Positions 1 through 10,249 of a stretch of DNA of 64,000 nt are shown one piece after another. Made by a program: the position numbers and the translations under genes. Position 1 is the first letter of the stretch. Each line of letters starts with the position of its first letter. The notes below the pieces were generated by a model. That model was not told the DNA's origin. It did not search any database and worked only from the letters and a program-made list of their open reading frames with translations. The DNA is from Davidsoniella eucalypti (Eukaryota; Ascomycota; Sordariomycetes; Microascales; Ceratocystidaceae), in the NCBI GenBank assembly GCA_004009845.1, contig RMBW01000012.1, forward strand, positions 1 through 64,000. The letters are read 5' to 3'.

Positions 1-828
1 AATATTCCCACTCAGCTTAAGATCGGGGTTCTGGCTGGATGGAAGTTCACGGCAATGTAGTGCGCGAAGAACATAGATTTCGAACGACAGCCGGAATATG
101 TTTTCTAGTATCTGAATATGGCTTCGGAGTTTGTCTTTAGGTGGTTCTGAACAGATGATGGCTTCCACTGGCCAAGTCTTGCCTGGTGGTCGGGGTGCAT
201 ACTGCTCGATACTAGTCAGGGGTGCAAATAGAACTCTAGTGAAGCTCTCGATAGCGCGTCCAACGTCAAGAATCGGGAGTGTAAAAAATGTAATTCTATA
301 ATGTAGTTAGTCAACTATTGTTAGTCTCCTTCCTTGAATTGGAGTTTGATCCTGCGTATAGAGTGATCGCTGTCTCGTTTTTACATCTACCGCAAACAAA
401 CTAGTAGTGCCGGGGGTAGAGTGGGGGATAGGAAGAAGAAACTACTACTGTGACACAAACAACTTTAGCAGGTCCTTGTTCTCAGTCGTATGCTAGATTC
501 GTTCCTGACACAGCGCCAGTACGAAAACCCGCAAACCCCGTTGACTAACTTTCTGTTCTATCAAAGTCGTTTGTAAAGCAGGACTAACCCGCTCCTTTTC
601 ATTAAAAACTTGGCTCAAAAATGCTTCTTCCTGCAGAAGCGGTAGGCATATGTTTTGATTTTGAAAGAATAACTTGAGTAACTGCGCCCCCCACGGCTCG
701 AGAAGCTTTTCTACTATCTTGAGTTTTTTGGCACTGGGAGACGTTGACACCACCATTCCAAGAGGCTGTTTCTTGACACGAGCAAAGATAACAGGCCCTG
801 CAGCAGGGTTGGCCTGAGGCTTAATCAC
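1..828 (-). pseudogene. Fungal-specific transcription factor relic (5'-truncated, runs off left edge)
   Basis: Two open blocks on the minus strand resemble the middle domain of Zn(II)2Cys6 transcription factors. The first (828-493) contains a helix-rich stretch with LLEPWGAQLLKLFF followed by CLPLLQEEAFL, the usual start of the Fungal_trans domain. The second (about 306-1) contains LENIFRLSFEIYVLRAL and continues past the window edge. Between them a good branch point and acceptor (gactaac...tatag, ending near 307) suggests an intron, but the first block stops at a TAG without an obvious donor. No zinc-cluster cysteines are found upstream: the next 460 bases are the tail of the permease gene. 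The 5' end therefore appears to be lost. It could be a Dal81/TamA-like regulator, but that is a guess. Family call moderate, specific identity unknown. Confidence 0.4.
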
Positions 829-1289
829 CCAATAATTCCAGTCGACGGGTGTAACATTGCCAGATAGTTAGCCAAGACTTGAGAGTCACGGGTGACGTCG
901 GGTCCAATTATATGGGCGTTTCCTCCCTCCTCGTCTTCGATCAGAATGAAGTCTGTTTATTAGTGCCTGTTTTTGACTTAGGTTTTAAGATTTTTTTTAT
1001 TTATATAAAGGAATTTATAATCCCACAAAAGAGACATCATTTAGTAGGACATTTTGTTCCAACAATCATCTGAATGTAGCAATAAAACAAAGTCCATGAA
1101 GCAAACTGAATCCAAATCGGATCCCAAAAAACAAACGTGAGCCGTAAGGCATGCCACAACAAAGTATTTAATATACTTATGCTGTATAGAAAGATACAGA
1201 CCAATCCCAAATATGTACTCGTCTAACAACAAAACAGCCATCACCCCGAACATACTCGATTTCCCGACGCCAGTGAACACCTTCCACCA
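829..1289. other. Intergenic region and permease 3' UTR
   Basis: No supported gene. The stretch lies between the permease stop codon and the transcription factor relic and is AT-rich, with a run of T and TTTATTT motifs near 990-1015. An apparent minus-strand reading frame at 1041-1280 has no homology I recognise. Confidence 0.4.
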
Positions 1290-3556
1290 TTACCCGAATA
1301 TGCGATCAAGCACACGATCGTAGAGGCCAAGGTTTGTCTCCGGAACATAACTGTTCTCGTATTCCTCGATTTCCCGAACACCAGTGAACAGATCGACTTC
1401 CTCTGGGCGGCGCCAAGTTGTCCGCTTGACGATTTTGTACACGATGAACATGACCGGGAAGACACCGACCATGGTGTACGAAAACAGAAACGTCGTGACA
1501 CTCCAGTGACCGGGGAGAAAGACGGCGTAGCCACCAACAAACGTCATGATGATCGTACCGACCAGGGAGTACCAGGCGGCAAAGGGCTGGAAAGCACTGG
1601 TGTACGGTAGGGTATTCCGGTCGACACCCTGCGTCTTGCAGGCGTAGAAAAAGGCTAGTATGCCGCGCTCATCACTGCAAAGTTCATCAGCTGCGACGCA
1701 GTGACCAGAGACACAAACCACGTCAGAACCTTGGCCGAGCTAGAGCTGAGCTGAAGGAAACTCAGGAAAGCAACAGCCAAAACGGCAGCAGTACAGTAGT
1801 ATGGCACTCCGTCTTTGTTGCAAGTGACGAAGAAGAAGCGCGGCGCCTTTCTTTCTAGAGCTAGACCAAGAAGAGAACGGGAAGCACAGTATACGTAACT
1901 GTTTCCGGCACTCTGTGAAATGAATGGTTAGTTGACTATATTTTGAAGAGATAAAAAAAGGGAGAGAAGACAAGGGATATGACATGTGTGACATCTATAG
2001 AGAGGTGGAACTTACGAACGCAGCTGTGAGCACAAGTGCGTTGATGATGTGGGGCAGAACTCCAATCTTGAGGCGAGCCATGGCAACGACATAGCTATTG
2101 GTATGTGTTAGTAAAATACAAGAGAGCCTAATCTAATTCGATAGACTTGGAAGAACTTACGGGGAAGCCGCGGCACCTGGCTTGTCGTTGAGGAACGCAT
2201 CGATAAGGGTCTGATCGTCGTAGGGAAGCAGGATTCCAACACACAGCGCACCCAGGATGAAGAAGACAGTTAGACGATAGAAGACGGCGTTGTAGGCCTT
2301 GGGCAAGACTTGACGAGGGTTGATCGTCTCTCCAGCTGCCATGGAAACGTAGTCGGGACCAGCAATGATGAAAGAGGCCTGAATCAGGCACTGCATGAAA
2401 CCAAGGAAGTATCCCAACTTGCCTGGGTAGTATATCGTGGTGAAGGCACCAGGATCTTTCCAGTAGCGGAAACCGAACCGATCACCAAGAGGATTTCCAC
2501 CCAGCATGACGATGAAGGTAAAGATGATGAGAGCAATGATCAAAATCATCTTACCCAGGGCGGCCCAGAATTCGACTTCACCATACCACTTGACAGCCAG
2601 GAGGTTGATGACTCCATAGAGAACGACGATGATGGCAATAATCACTCCAGTAGGAATGGCTTCAGTCCAATACTGGATGATGACATTGCAGGCGACGATT
2701 TCAAACGGAACCATGGCAGCTTCGAAGATGAAGAAGTTCCAACCAGCAGCAAAACCAAAGGCCTCATCAATGTAGCGACCGGCAAACGTGATGAAAGGCG
2801 ATGAGATGGGCAGGTATGTGACCATCTCAGCCATGGAAGTGGTGACCGCAAGGATAATAGTACACCAGATTGAAAAGGCAATCAAGAGGGAGGCGGGGCC
2901 ACCCGCAATGAGACCTTTGCCTATTTGAACCTATAAGATGAACAAAATGGTAAGCGAACTGGTAGGCTACAACGATATGTCGGACAGGGCAGAAGGAACA
3001 TCAAATGATATATGTAACCATCTAGCCGTGTGGCTAGCTGGCTATTAGCAACCCGTTACTTATACTTACGTAGAGGGCGGTTCCAATGGTACCACCAATG
3101 CCTGCATGAGAAGAAGCATGTTAGTCAATCAATCTAGTAATATAGGGCGGGAGGTTGCTTTGAGGGACACAGCGGATATTCCAAGGGAATGGAAGCGATA
3201 TGGAAGATCGACCGTGGGGCAATGGCTGTGCCACAGGGAAGAAGGCAAGAAGAACAATGGAAGACTGCAGAGAAAGGGTGGGGATGGTAGATCTGTTGGA
3301 AGGGCGAATTGACAAGAGGGAAGAGCTGCTAGGGGGGGCAATAGAAGTACGGAAAACACTTACCAATCAACTGGATATGGCGAGACCTCAGCTTGCGGTG
3401 CGTATGGTCCTTGTTCAAGCTCTCGTTGTCGGTGAGGACAACAGGCGAGTCGGTTAGCGACGAGCTGAAGAAGCTCATCGATCCCCTTTTCTCGGAATCG
3501 GCTACGTCGGCGACCGCCGTCGATTTGCCCGGAAGGGACTCGACGTCACGAACCAT
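1290..3556 (-). CDS. AAT-family amino acid permease, five exons, one frameshift
   Basis: Plasma-membrane proton-coupled amino acid uptake transporter of the fungal AAT/YAT family. Exons read as 3556-3364, 3101-3070, 2930-2161, 2094-2016 and 1912-1290, each with GTAAGT donors and CAG/TAG acceptors and consistent phase. The ATG at 3556 is chosen because the longer frame needs a TTG start. Family landmarks in order: GIGGTIGTALY at the first membrane helix, EMVTYLPI, GWNFFIFEAAMVPFEI (about residues 138-153), FIIAGPDYVSMAAGE, SAGNSYVYCASRSL at the start of exon 5, and FVGGYAVFLPG near the end. Expected length about 565 residues, normal for the family. In exon 5, frame is lost at 1655-1660: the first frame reads TAC then TAG, and the downstream frame is restored by one missing base. 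There is no splice signal there. Either a recent pseudogene or a sequencing error. TATA-like tataaag lies near 3790. Substrate cannot be told; the motif style is closer to Agp2/INDA1-type permeases. Confidence 0.93.
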
Positions 3557-4187
3557 GGTGGAGATGGTGATTGGCAAGGCAAGATCCTAATCTGTTATAG
3601 AAGTGGGCAAGGAGAAGGATGAGGGTGATAGCTAATATATAGGTGTGATAACGATAATAGAGGCAACTCGATTATTGGAGAAGAAGCAAGGAATATGAAG
3701 GGAAATACTAATTGAGAAAGACGAGGTTGTTGTAGATGGAGAGTCAAGACAGGTGAATCTGAGTTTTGGGGAGTGGACATGCTACGCTCTTTATAGAACA
3801 CGATATTGTTGGGTGGCTATAAAGAGACAAGCTGAAGTCCTATAACTTCTAGGTGCCAAGAAAGGTGTGTACTATGTAGTTGCCATGCTGCTGCGAGCAG
3901 ACTAGAGTGGCAAAAGTAGGCAACATAATCACAGATTAACACGGGCTTCTTTCTTGTCAGCTGAAGTCAAGACTTGTGCTATCAGCTGTATGCTTGTATG
4001 TAACGAAGCTTCAACAATGGCAAAATGTGTCAAAGATGCTGCATATTCCTAGAGGGGTAATTTCAAGCATTGGCATCAGTGCTTCTGCTTCTGCTTCTGC
4101 TCCTGTTTTGCTACTCGTACCTTTTGCTTCTGATTCTCTCCGGCTTCTACTACTCTTGGCCAATGTTAAGCCTGTCCTTGCTTTGTT

Positions 4188-4227
<40 letters not shown>

Positions 4228-4900
4228 ATAGGGATTAGGTCCGACTAACCAATTAGCGACACTAAATTAACTCTTGTGCACAAGTGATTTTGCGGGGCCT
4301 GTCATCACAATCGAGGACAAAGTTTTATAGTAGTAAATTTATTGTATGATGTGTTTGTGTAGGCGTATAATTATGACACCGTTTCCGCTATAAGGCTCTC
4401 TGTCGCCCTATAAGAAGGCCAGCATGGTTACTTTAGCGTGCCCCACAATCAACCTCCAATTGTAGTGCTAAGCTAAGCTGCTATAGCGGCTCAACTAGGC
4501 CTAGCACAGCTTATCTCGTCTTCATAGTCGCTGAGCCGGCCAAATATAACTGTACATTCTTGACTACAAATATGATTACCAAAGTCGGGAAATCCATGCA
4601 AGCAAACAAGCCCATAAAATTGCCCCATGTGAACTGAAAACCACGCATCTGGCAAAAAAGAAAAAAAGAAAAAGAAAAAGAAAAAGAAAAAAGACAGCTT
4701 TGAGTTTACAATGGCTAAATCCATTCACGTATTTGTGGTGAATTATCTGGGCTATTGAAGAAGATATCCCAAAGCAGCCTGAAAACTACGTATGCGATAT
4801 TTCTCTCTTTTCGACATTGAATTTTACAGCCTCGATTACATGCCACATACGGTTATAATACCTCAGATTTTATCTTAGCCTGGCTTCTCTTTCTCTTCGT
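3557..4900. other. Permease upstream region and intergenic DNA with microsatellites
   Basis: The first 250 bases are the permease promoter and leader. Beyond that, a CTT/CTG-type microsatellite near 4078-4106, (TA)13 at 4197-4222 and an AAAAG-type purine run at 4650-4692 are the only structures seen. No supported gene. Confidence 0.4.
4197..4222. repeat. (TA)13 microsatellite
   Basis: Thirteen uninterrupted TA dinucleotides. Confidence 0.95.
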
Positions 4901-6870
4901 CTTGGCTGTCCCACATGTTCCTGCAGATCAAATCCAGGTTGCATCCTTGTTCAATTCCGTGGGTTAACTCGCTTATTGACAGGCTTTTGAAGTCCGGCCA
5001 TATCCCAAGTAATTTACAGCTAGAGTTGCCCTGCAGTATAGAGTATAGCACTCGTTATTTCTATGACGGTATATGATTGAGAACAGCGACACATATTTGG
5101 TTATAGTTTTCCCTTATCCTTGATATTCTTCTATGCAAGATTTTACCAAAGACACAAGGATTTATAGGATGAGTTGAACTCGTCTTCCTTTTTCTTGTCC
5201 CTTTCTCTCACCCCAGATTTTGGTAAAACAAACTTCAAGGCAAACGAACTTCTTCTATCTTGCTTACTCACAAAACGTCGCTCAATCAGTCCGATCAGGA
5301 AGGCGTCTTTCTGATATTTAAAACCAGAGCTTATTGTGTTACATCTATTTCGAGAAAAGAATCTCAAGGCTGATGTTGCAATACTAGTAATCAAGCTTGT
5401 AAAAAGATCACCATAATCCCGTAGTTTATTATGGTCAATTTTACAAAGTAACCAGTGAGTTATGACAAGAACGTATTCCAACAAAATCACTCCTTTGTTC
5501 TATCTAACCCTAAACATACATGTAGGGCACATCTACCAAACTAAGGCTTATCTTGCATTCATTGTTTTATGCATAGTGAATTATGTACAGAACAGTTACA
5601 TATAGATACAATACATTGTTCTATTACTTAGCTTTCGATCTTATGTGACTTACAATCTCGTTACTAGAAATCACTAATCATTATACTACTAGTTTTACAG
5701 AAGTAAATGTGAAACTTTACCTATATATTGAAATCTTTCTGTCATATTTCAACTTATACCACATCCCCTTCTCCATTTTCCCACATGCTATTTTTCTAGA
5801 ATTACTACAAACAGATATCTCTTTACCCAATGAAGTCTTGTTATTACAAGCTATAATTGTAGTTGAATTGTTAAACAACCTTCAAGTTATTAGTAAAATC
5901 TAGTGACTTCATTTCCATTAAATGCACATTTCAATCTACACGAAAGTTCAGATCTACTTTACGACATTATATGAATTTACACTCCCAAGTTCTCATTATA
6001 ATTTAATTAGCCCCTAGCATACACTGTTTATATCTTACACAAAAGCTATTTCTGTTAACCAGTAATTGTTTTCCTTGTTTTGAGTTTTTAATCATTTGTT
6101 TATATTTCCACATCTCAATAACCCTTCTAACCCTTACGATAATATCCTATTTTCCGATCTCGCTTATCGAATTACAACCCTCATCTAGTTGCTAATATGA
6201 CAACCGAATTAAAATATAATTCTACTACCTTCATTTTCTATAATTAAATAACAGATTTGTTCTTCATTTAAGAACTTCCATCTTGTTTACTATTAATACT
6301 CTTCACCTGTATTATAGATTATCTTTATTGTTTTATTTCGCCTTGTACTATAGTTACATATGTGATGTCTTTGTTAATATGAATCATCATGAATTTACAA
6401 TTCATTGGGTATTTCATTCCGTTAAAGCCATTCATGCTTAATAGTGATAGTGTAGCGAACATACACTTAATCATGTATTCATTCACCCACTTAGCCCTGT
6501 GTATATTTCTTATTGTGTTTTTACTTGAATCTTCATCTACTATGCCATGAACCTAAAACCAAATATATATATCATCGTCTTATGCTAAAGCTATTCCTTG
6601 ATTCATCAACTCCACCAGCTTCACTAATATACCCTTTGTCATTGTATCTCTAACAGCCACTAGCTTTCTTAGCACTTGAATATGTACTAAGCATACTAAT
6701 TATTCCATGTAAATGACATCGTGAATCTCGATGATCTCCAACCACAGTGATACAATTGGAATATCTTTACATTCAGTTGAAATCTACCAGCACTAATGAG
6801 TTTACCTCTTGACTTATGATAATAATATAGCCTTTATTCACTGAAATATTAACAACTTGTAGTACATCTG
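4900..6870. other. AT-rich, G-poor relic DNA
   Basis: No open reading frame of credible coding quality. By hand count in several 60-base lines from 5700 to 5940, G is only about 5-12% while C is 15-25%, so the strand is clearly asymmetric. Because a LINE-type 3' end follows directly (6872-6920), part of this stretch may be a decayed retroelement body, but no protein motif survives. Confidence 0.35.
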
Positions 6871-6871
6871 C

Positions 6872-6920
6872 ATAGCTCTATAGCTCCATAAGATTAATGA
6901 ATTAAAAATAAAAACAAAAA
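6872..6920 (+). mobile_element. LINE 3'-end signature with A-rich tail
   Basis: Contains the motif tagctccataag followed by att-aatgaatt and an A-rich tail (aaaaataaaaacaaaaa). The same terminus, with variable copies of an 8-base unit atagctct in front, recurs at 30430-30475 (minus), 45626-45661 (plus), and in diverged form at 23127-23165 and 62643-62690. At 30430 it ends an element with LINE coding remains, which gives the assignment. A possible short target duplication (aacttgta) flanks this copy. Confidence 0.55.
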
Positions 6921-6947
6921 CTTGTAACTAGTACAAACACAGATTTG

Positions 6948-7075
6948 GCAACCCTTATAGCAGCTGATATGCCGTCACATGACGAGTCACGTGTGATGGA
7001 TAATGACACCAAGGACAGGTTGCTGCCTATGGCTTGGGGTTGCATTCTAGTCATAATCATATTGCAAGACTCTCT
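6948..7075. repeat. Dispersed repeat, copy 1 (partner at 15643-15766)
   Basis: About 125 bases shared in the same orientation with 15643-15766 at roughly 85-90% identity by eye, with a central core spanning gtcacatgacgagtcacgtg and the following block through aagactctc. Both copies are open in one plus-strand frame reading SHDESR...DRLLPMAWGCILV, but the flanks are not open, so I call it a repeat rather than a gene. Confidence 0.75.
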
Positions 7076-7562
7076 CCAGCATATCTCATTCATCGCTTCA
7101 ATAGAAGTATATATCATACATAAATGGCACTTTATCTATTAACATAGTTTACTGATTGTTGTAGTTGATGCTAGCCTAGCAGAACTTGGGCTAATTTGTG
7201 TGATACCGGCGATACTTTTCTCATGTTCTTTTGAGTAATTGCGCGTTTTTTTCTCTTTCTTTTACTACGTCTATTCTATCCTAGTTGCTTGTATCTATCT
7301 GAATATGGAAGTTGCCCTATACAGAATAAATATTCAGCCTGCAGTTTTGTTTTTCTAAACATCAAAATTCTTCCTATTTTGTTTTCAATGTGATTCTAAC
7401 GGAATCCAGCATTGCCGTTTTATTTTTCATTTCTATCGTGCTATCTTCCACAAAGAATACCAAAGCACACTTTGGGCTGCAGAATCTACTTAGTAATGAG
7501 AGTTCAAAGTAATGGCTCTTCATTGCCGCCATCAATGTATTTGTAAATGTCCGCCAGCAGGC

Positions 7563-7740
7563 TGATTTACAACGGGATGTTACTTTAGAAGCACAAAATG
7601 CCATTTATGAGCAAGATATCAAGCGCGACGAGGAGCGCATTGAGAATTTGAAGTTGAAAGTTGTTAAGACTTGAGAGAACCAAAAGGCACTTTCGGCAGA
7701 ATACGACAAAAAGAGTGGCAATCCTTTGTTTACTGTACAG
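7563..7740 (+). pseudogene. Coiled-coil-like coding fragment
   Basis: The plus-strand frame beginning gctgatttacaacgg reads about 58 codons rich in Glu, Lys, Asp and Gln with heptad-like spacing, interrupted by one TGA. No start, no recognised family. It lies immediately left of the 5S-containing repeat and may be a transposon remnant. Confidence 0.2.
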
Positions 7741-7830
7741 GTGGCCGGTCCACAAAAGTCAAGAAGAGCGAGTCCAAGATGCTACCGGCCGTTGACACGG
7801 AGGGACCCGGTCGGCTTTCGGCGGTTCCTT

Positions 7831-7836
7831 TATAAT
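7831..7836 (+). promoter_or_regulatory. TATA-like upstream element of the 5S rRNA gene
   Basis: tataat lies 24-29 bases before the 5S start. An upstream TATA-like element at this distance is known to matter for Neurospora-type dispersed 5S genes, in addition to the internal control region. Confidence 0.6.
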
Positions 7837-7859
7837 GCCTTCTAAGCCCCAAATTCTCA

Positions 7860-7978
7860 ACATACGACCACAGCTGATAGAAAGCACGGGATCCCGTCCG
7901 CTCTCCCCTAGTTAAACTATCAAGCGCTCGATCAGTACTACGGTGGGTGACCACGTGGGAATACCGGGTGTTGTATGT
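7860..7978 (+). rRNA. 5S ribosomal RNA
   Basis: 119-nt sequence beginning ACATACGACCACAG and ending GTTGTATGT. The ends pair as helix I, GATAG pairs with CTATC as helix II, and the loop/helix landmarks CGGGATCCCGTCCGCTCT and GGTGGGTGACCAC match fungal 5S rRNA, including the internal RNA polymerase III promoter region. A T5 terminator follows at once. The gene stands alone, not in an array, as in Neurospora and other filamentous ascomycetes. An identical copy lies at 33382-33500 on the other strand. Confidence 0.95.
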
Positions 7979-7979
7979 C

Positions 7980-7984
7980 TTTTT
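7980..7984 (+). terminator. RNA polymerase III T-run terminator
   Basis: Five T residues begin two bases after the 5S 3' end. A second run of six T lies at about 8000. Confidence 0.8.
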
Positions 7985-8039
7985 GGTCTTTGTGCACCTT
8001 TTTTGCTGTAGTTTTCCCTAATTCTTACGTCATATCCAT

Positions 8040-8225
8040 GACGCTGTATACAATCTCCGTACTTTGAGTTCACGGTATCCCCCTCGTCTAAAGACGAACT
8101 TTTCCACTTCGTCGTGGATTTTTAAGAGCAACCAGGACATATTCCCAATGCTGCTGTCCATTCTCGCTTTCTTTTTTCGACCTTTGTCATTTTTGATGCA
8201 CCCAACTTGAGGCACTCGATGAATA
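8040..8225 (+). mobile_element. Family-B retroelement fragment downstream of 5S
   Basis: Homologous to the 5' part of the elements at 31053-31797 and 33503-34252: shared blocks include tttgagttc, a hairpin with arms gacgaa/ttcgtc, taagagc, and gctgctgtccattctcg. It lies 60 bases downstream of the 5S gene and is present in both copies of the larger repeat, so it inserted before that duplication. Confidence 0.65.
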
Positions 8226-9035
8226 GTCCTATCTTACTGGCTGACAATAAAATTATTTCTTCAATAACCTTAACAGCCAACATTTGCACTATCTAAAGAA
8301 TTATACTTCAGTGACTGATTATACAATCATTTCCCAATCGCCTAGTTTGCAGTTGTGACTTATCCATAACTCTGTTAATTAACCAATCTACTCTTCTCTT
8401 GATACTCAATAACACAACCCAGCGTTTATTAAATCTTTTCTAACAACCTACTGCTAATGTTTGGCCTCTACAATCTTTGACCTTAATGCTAGCATCAAGT
8501 TAGAAGTTCTACCATCGCCTATATTCCTCCGTATTTATACGTCTTACATTATGACATTTCCCTTGCAATGCAACATTACTTTAGAACTACGTAAGTACAT
8601 AACTTACTGTAAGCCATTGATCATTGCTGATTTTACTACTACCATTCTTCTTACTTGTCTATGCAGAACATTTTCTCAATCATCTTGGTCTTTGCTCTTA
8701 TATTTTAGCCACCATCTCAACTTGCTTTGTAACTCGGGAACCATTCAGTGATCAATATATCCTGCAGATATCACAGAAAGTGATTACTATGTAAGTTCAG
8801 TATTAAAATACCAACTGCGTCAGTTGCAACCACCTCACTTGTTGTTTTCTCAATCATGTGAGCGCTAAATCCCAACCACCTAATGTCATGCTGTTCTAAT
8901 GGTATAAGTACCTAAAGCTGTTCATAATTTAAAATGCTATATTAGTCTTGTCGTTCTTCTTACAACTAAAGAATCTAACTGAAATACATAGTAATACTTA
9001 CATAGTTATACTATCTTTATCCTCCTCTCCCTTTG

Positions 9036-9618
9036 GGTAGTTCTTGATCTTGTTCTATTGTCATTTTTTCGTGAATTACCATACTGTGCCCCTCTTTGAG
9101 CTATAAAAAAAACTGGCTATAGCTTTTTAAGTACATATTTCTAGACTTCGTCGTGCTAGTCTTTGTTTGTAAGAAGTAGCATTTGAGATGTTAACTAAAG
9201 CTTTACATCAACCCTAACACAACTGTGGACTAAACTTGCTCAGAATTTGATGTTTGTCTTATTTAATGGCCCCCAGCCAATACCTTTCTTTTTAATTAAC
9301 ATATTATACTATCTTATTCTCTATTCATGTCAACTATGATTTTACAAGTCTCTTATTTTTCTACTCATACTACATCTATTTTGCAATAACCCTATCGAGT
9401 GATACGCTTTTCAATTTCATTTCTAAACTCAACTCACTACATCACATCACAATCAAGCAATCTCTATGTCTATAATGATTAATTGTCTGTCTTAGTTCAT
9501 AACATACACTAGTCTGTTAATTAACTATGCTGCCCTATTTCAGTGCCCCAATCCTGTCTATCTTTCATGCCACTGATGCATTTATGTCATAGCACCAATA
9601 TTTATACCTTACATCTCA
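9036..9618. other. AT-rich relic DNA
   Basis: No open frame or motif that I can support. It may belong to the decayed LINE whose RNase H segment starts at about 9619. Confidence 0.35.
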
Positions 9619-10045
9619 AGTGATGGGAAGGGCAGAACAGGGGCAGGTTGGGCAGTCCTTTATGGCGGCATCAAACTCTGTGAAGGTCTAGGTTCATGTG
9701 GCGCTGATGCAGAGGCTATTGCTGCAGACAATGCAGTCCAAGCGGCCATCAAGCATGCTCATCCTGATGCAGGCAGTCTGTATCTGTCAGGGGCTAAGGC
9801 CCAGTTGTCTTCTCTTCCTAGATTGTTCGCCATTGTCCCTCCTAGTTCGTGTCAGTATCTGTGCCTTGACAATTTGTGTGTTGCACAACGCATCTCCAAT
9901 AGGGCTGGTAAGAGTAGAACCTCTCAAGAGGCCGTCAACAAGATCCGAAGCTTACTCCATGAGTGGAAAGGAGGCACTGAGCGTGTATAACTAGCAGTCG
10001 GTGGCATCAGATGGGTCCCAGGACACACTAATGTTGCTGTGGCAA
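9619..10045 (+). pseudogene. LINE RNase H domain relic
   Basis: The plus-strand frame from AGT GAT GGG shows the RNase H order of motifs: SDGKGRTGAGWAV (first Asp), GADAEAIAADNAV (Glu), CLDNLCVAQRIS (Asp), and, after a TAA at 9988 and a frameshift, GIRWVPGHTNVAG. This arrangement is typical of the RNase H at the end of fungal Tad-like non-LTR retrotransposon ORF2. No reverse transcriptase can be seen upstream. Base composition is much more GC-rich than the flanks. Confidence 0.7.
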
Positions 10046-10149
10046 TCTTAATATATACCATACTAAATATTATCCATCTTGATGAAGATTTGTCTTTGTA
10101 GTTGAATTGTCGTGTAGAAATTTATCACAGCCAGAAGTAGGTCTAGTAT

Positions 10150-10182
10150 GGAGCTATAGAGCTATAGAGCTATAGAGCTATG
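10150..10182 (-). repeat. 8-base tandem repeat, LINE-end related
   Basis: Four copies of gagctata. The same unit appears once or twice in the LINE 3' termini elsewhere in the window. No A-tail follows, so this is an orphaned piece. Confidence 0.6.
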
Positions 10183-10249
10183 AAAATGCAAGTGTTGGGC
10201 ATATATACATTATATACCAAAAACTTTCAAAATGTATTCAAACCCCACA

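Larger units (their letters stand above)
7797..9035 (+). repeat. 5S-containing repeat, copy 1 (inverted partner at 32335-34312)
   Basis: This segment is matched in reverse orientation by 32335-33502 plus 34253-34312, the partner being split by a 750-base insertion. It contains, left to right, the 5S upstream region, the 5S rRNA gene, a piece of the family-B short retroelement (about 8040-8225) and about 800 bases of AT-rich DNA. The left limit of homology is at gaccgggtcc; the right limit is ctttatcctcc near 9025-9035. Flanks differ by scattered substitutions between copies while the 5S part appears identical. Confidence 0.85.

Noticed and set aside
4491..4724. Poly-Phe minus-strand frame
   Set aside because: Created by the AAAAG purine run at 4650-4692.
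7730..7954. Minus-strand 74-codon frame
   Set aside because: It is the antisense of the 5S rRNA gene and its upstream region.
8030..8215. Minus-strand frame MPQVGCIKNDKG..., repeated at 33143
   Set aside because: The two copies are the two arms of the inverted 5S-containing repeat and the segment is non-coding family-B sequence; frame conservation follows from recent duplication.
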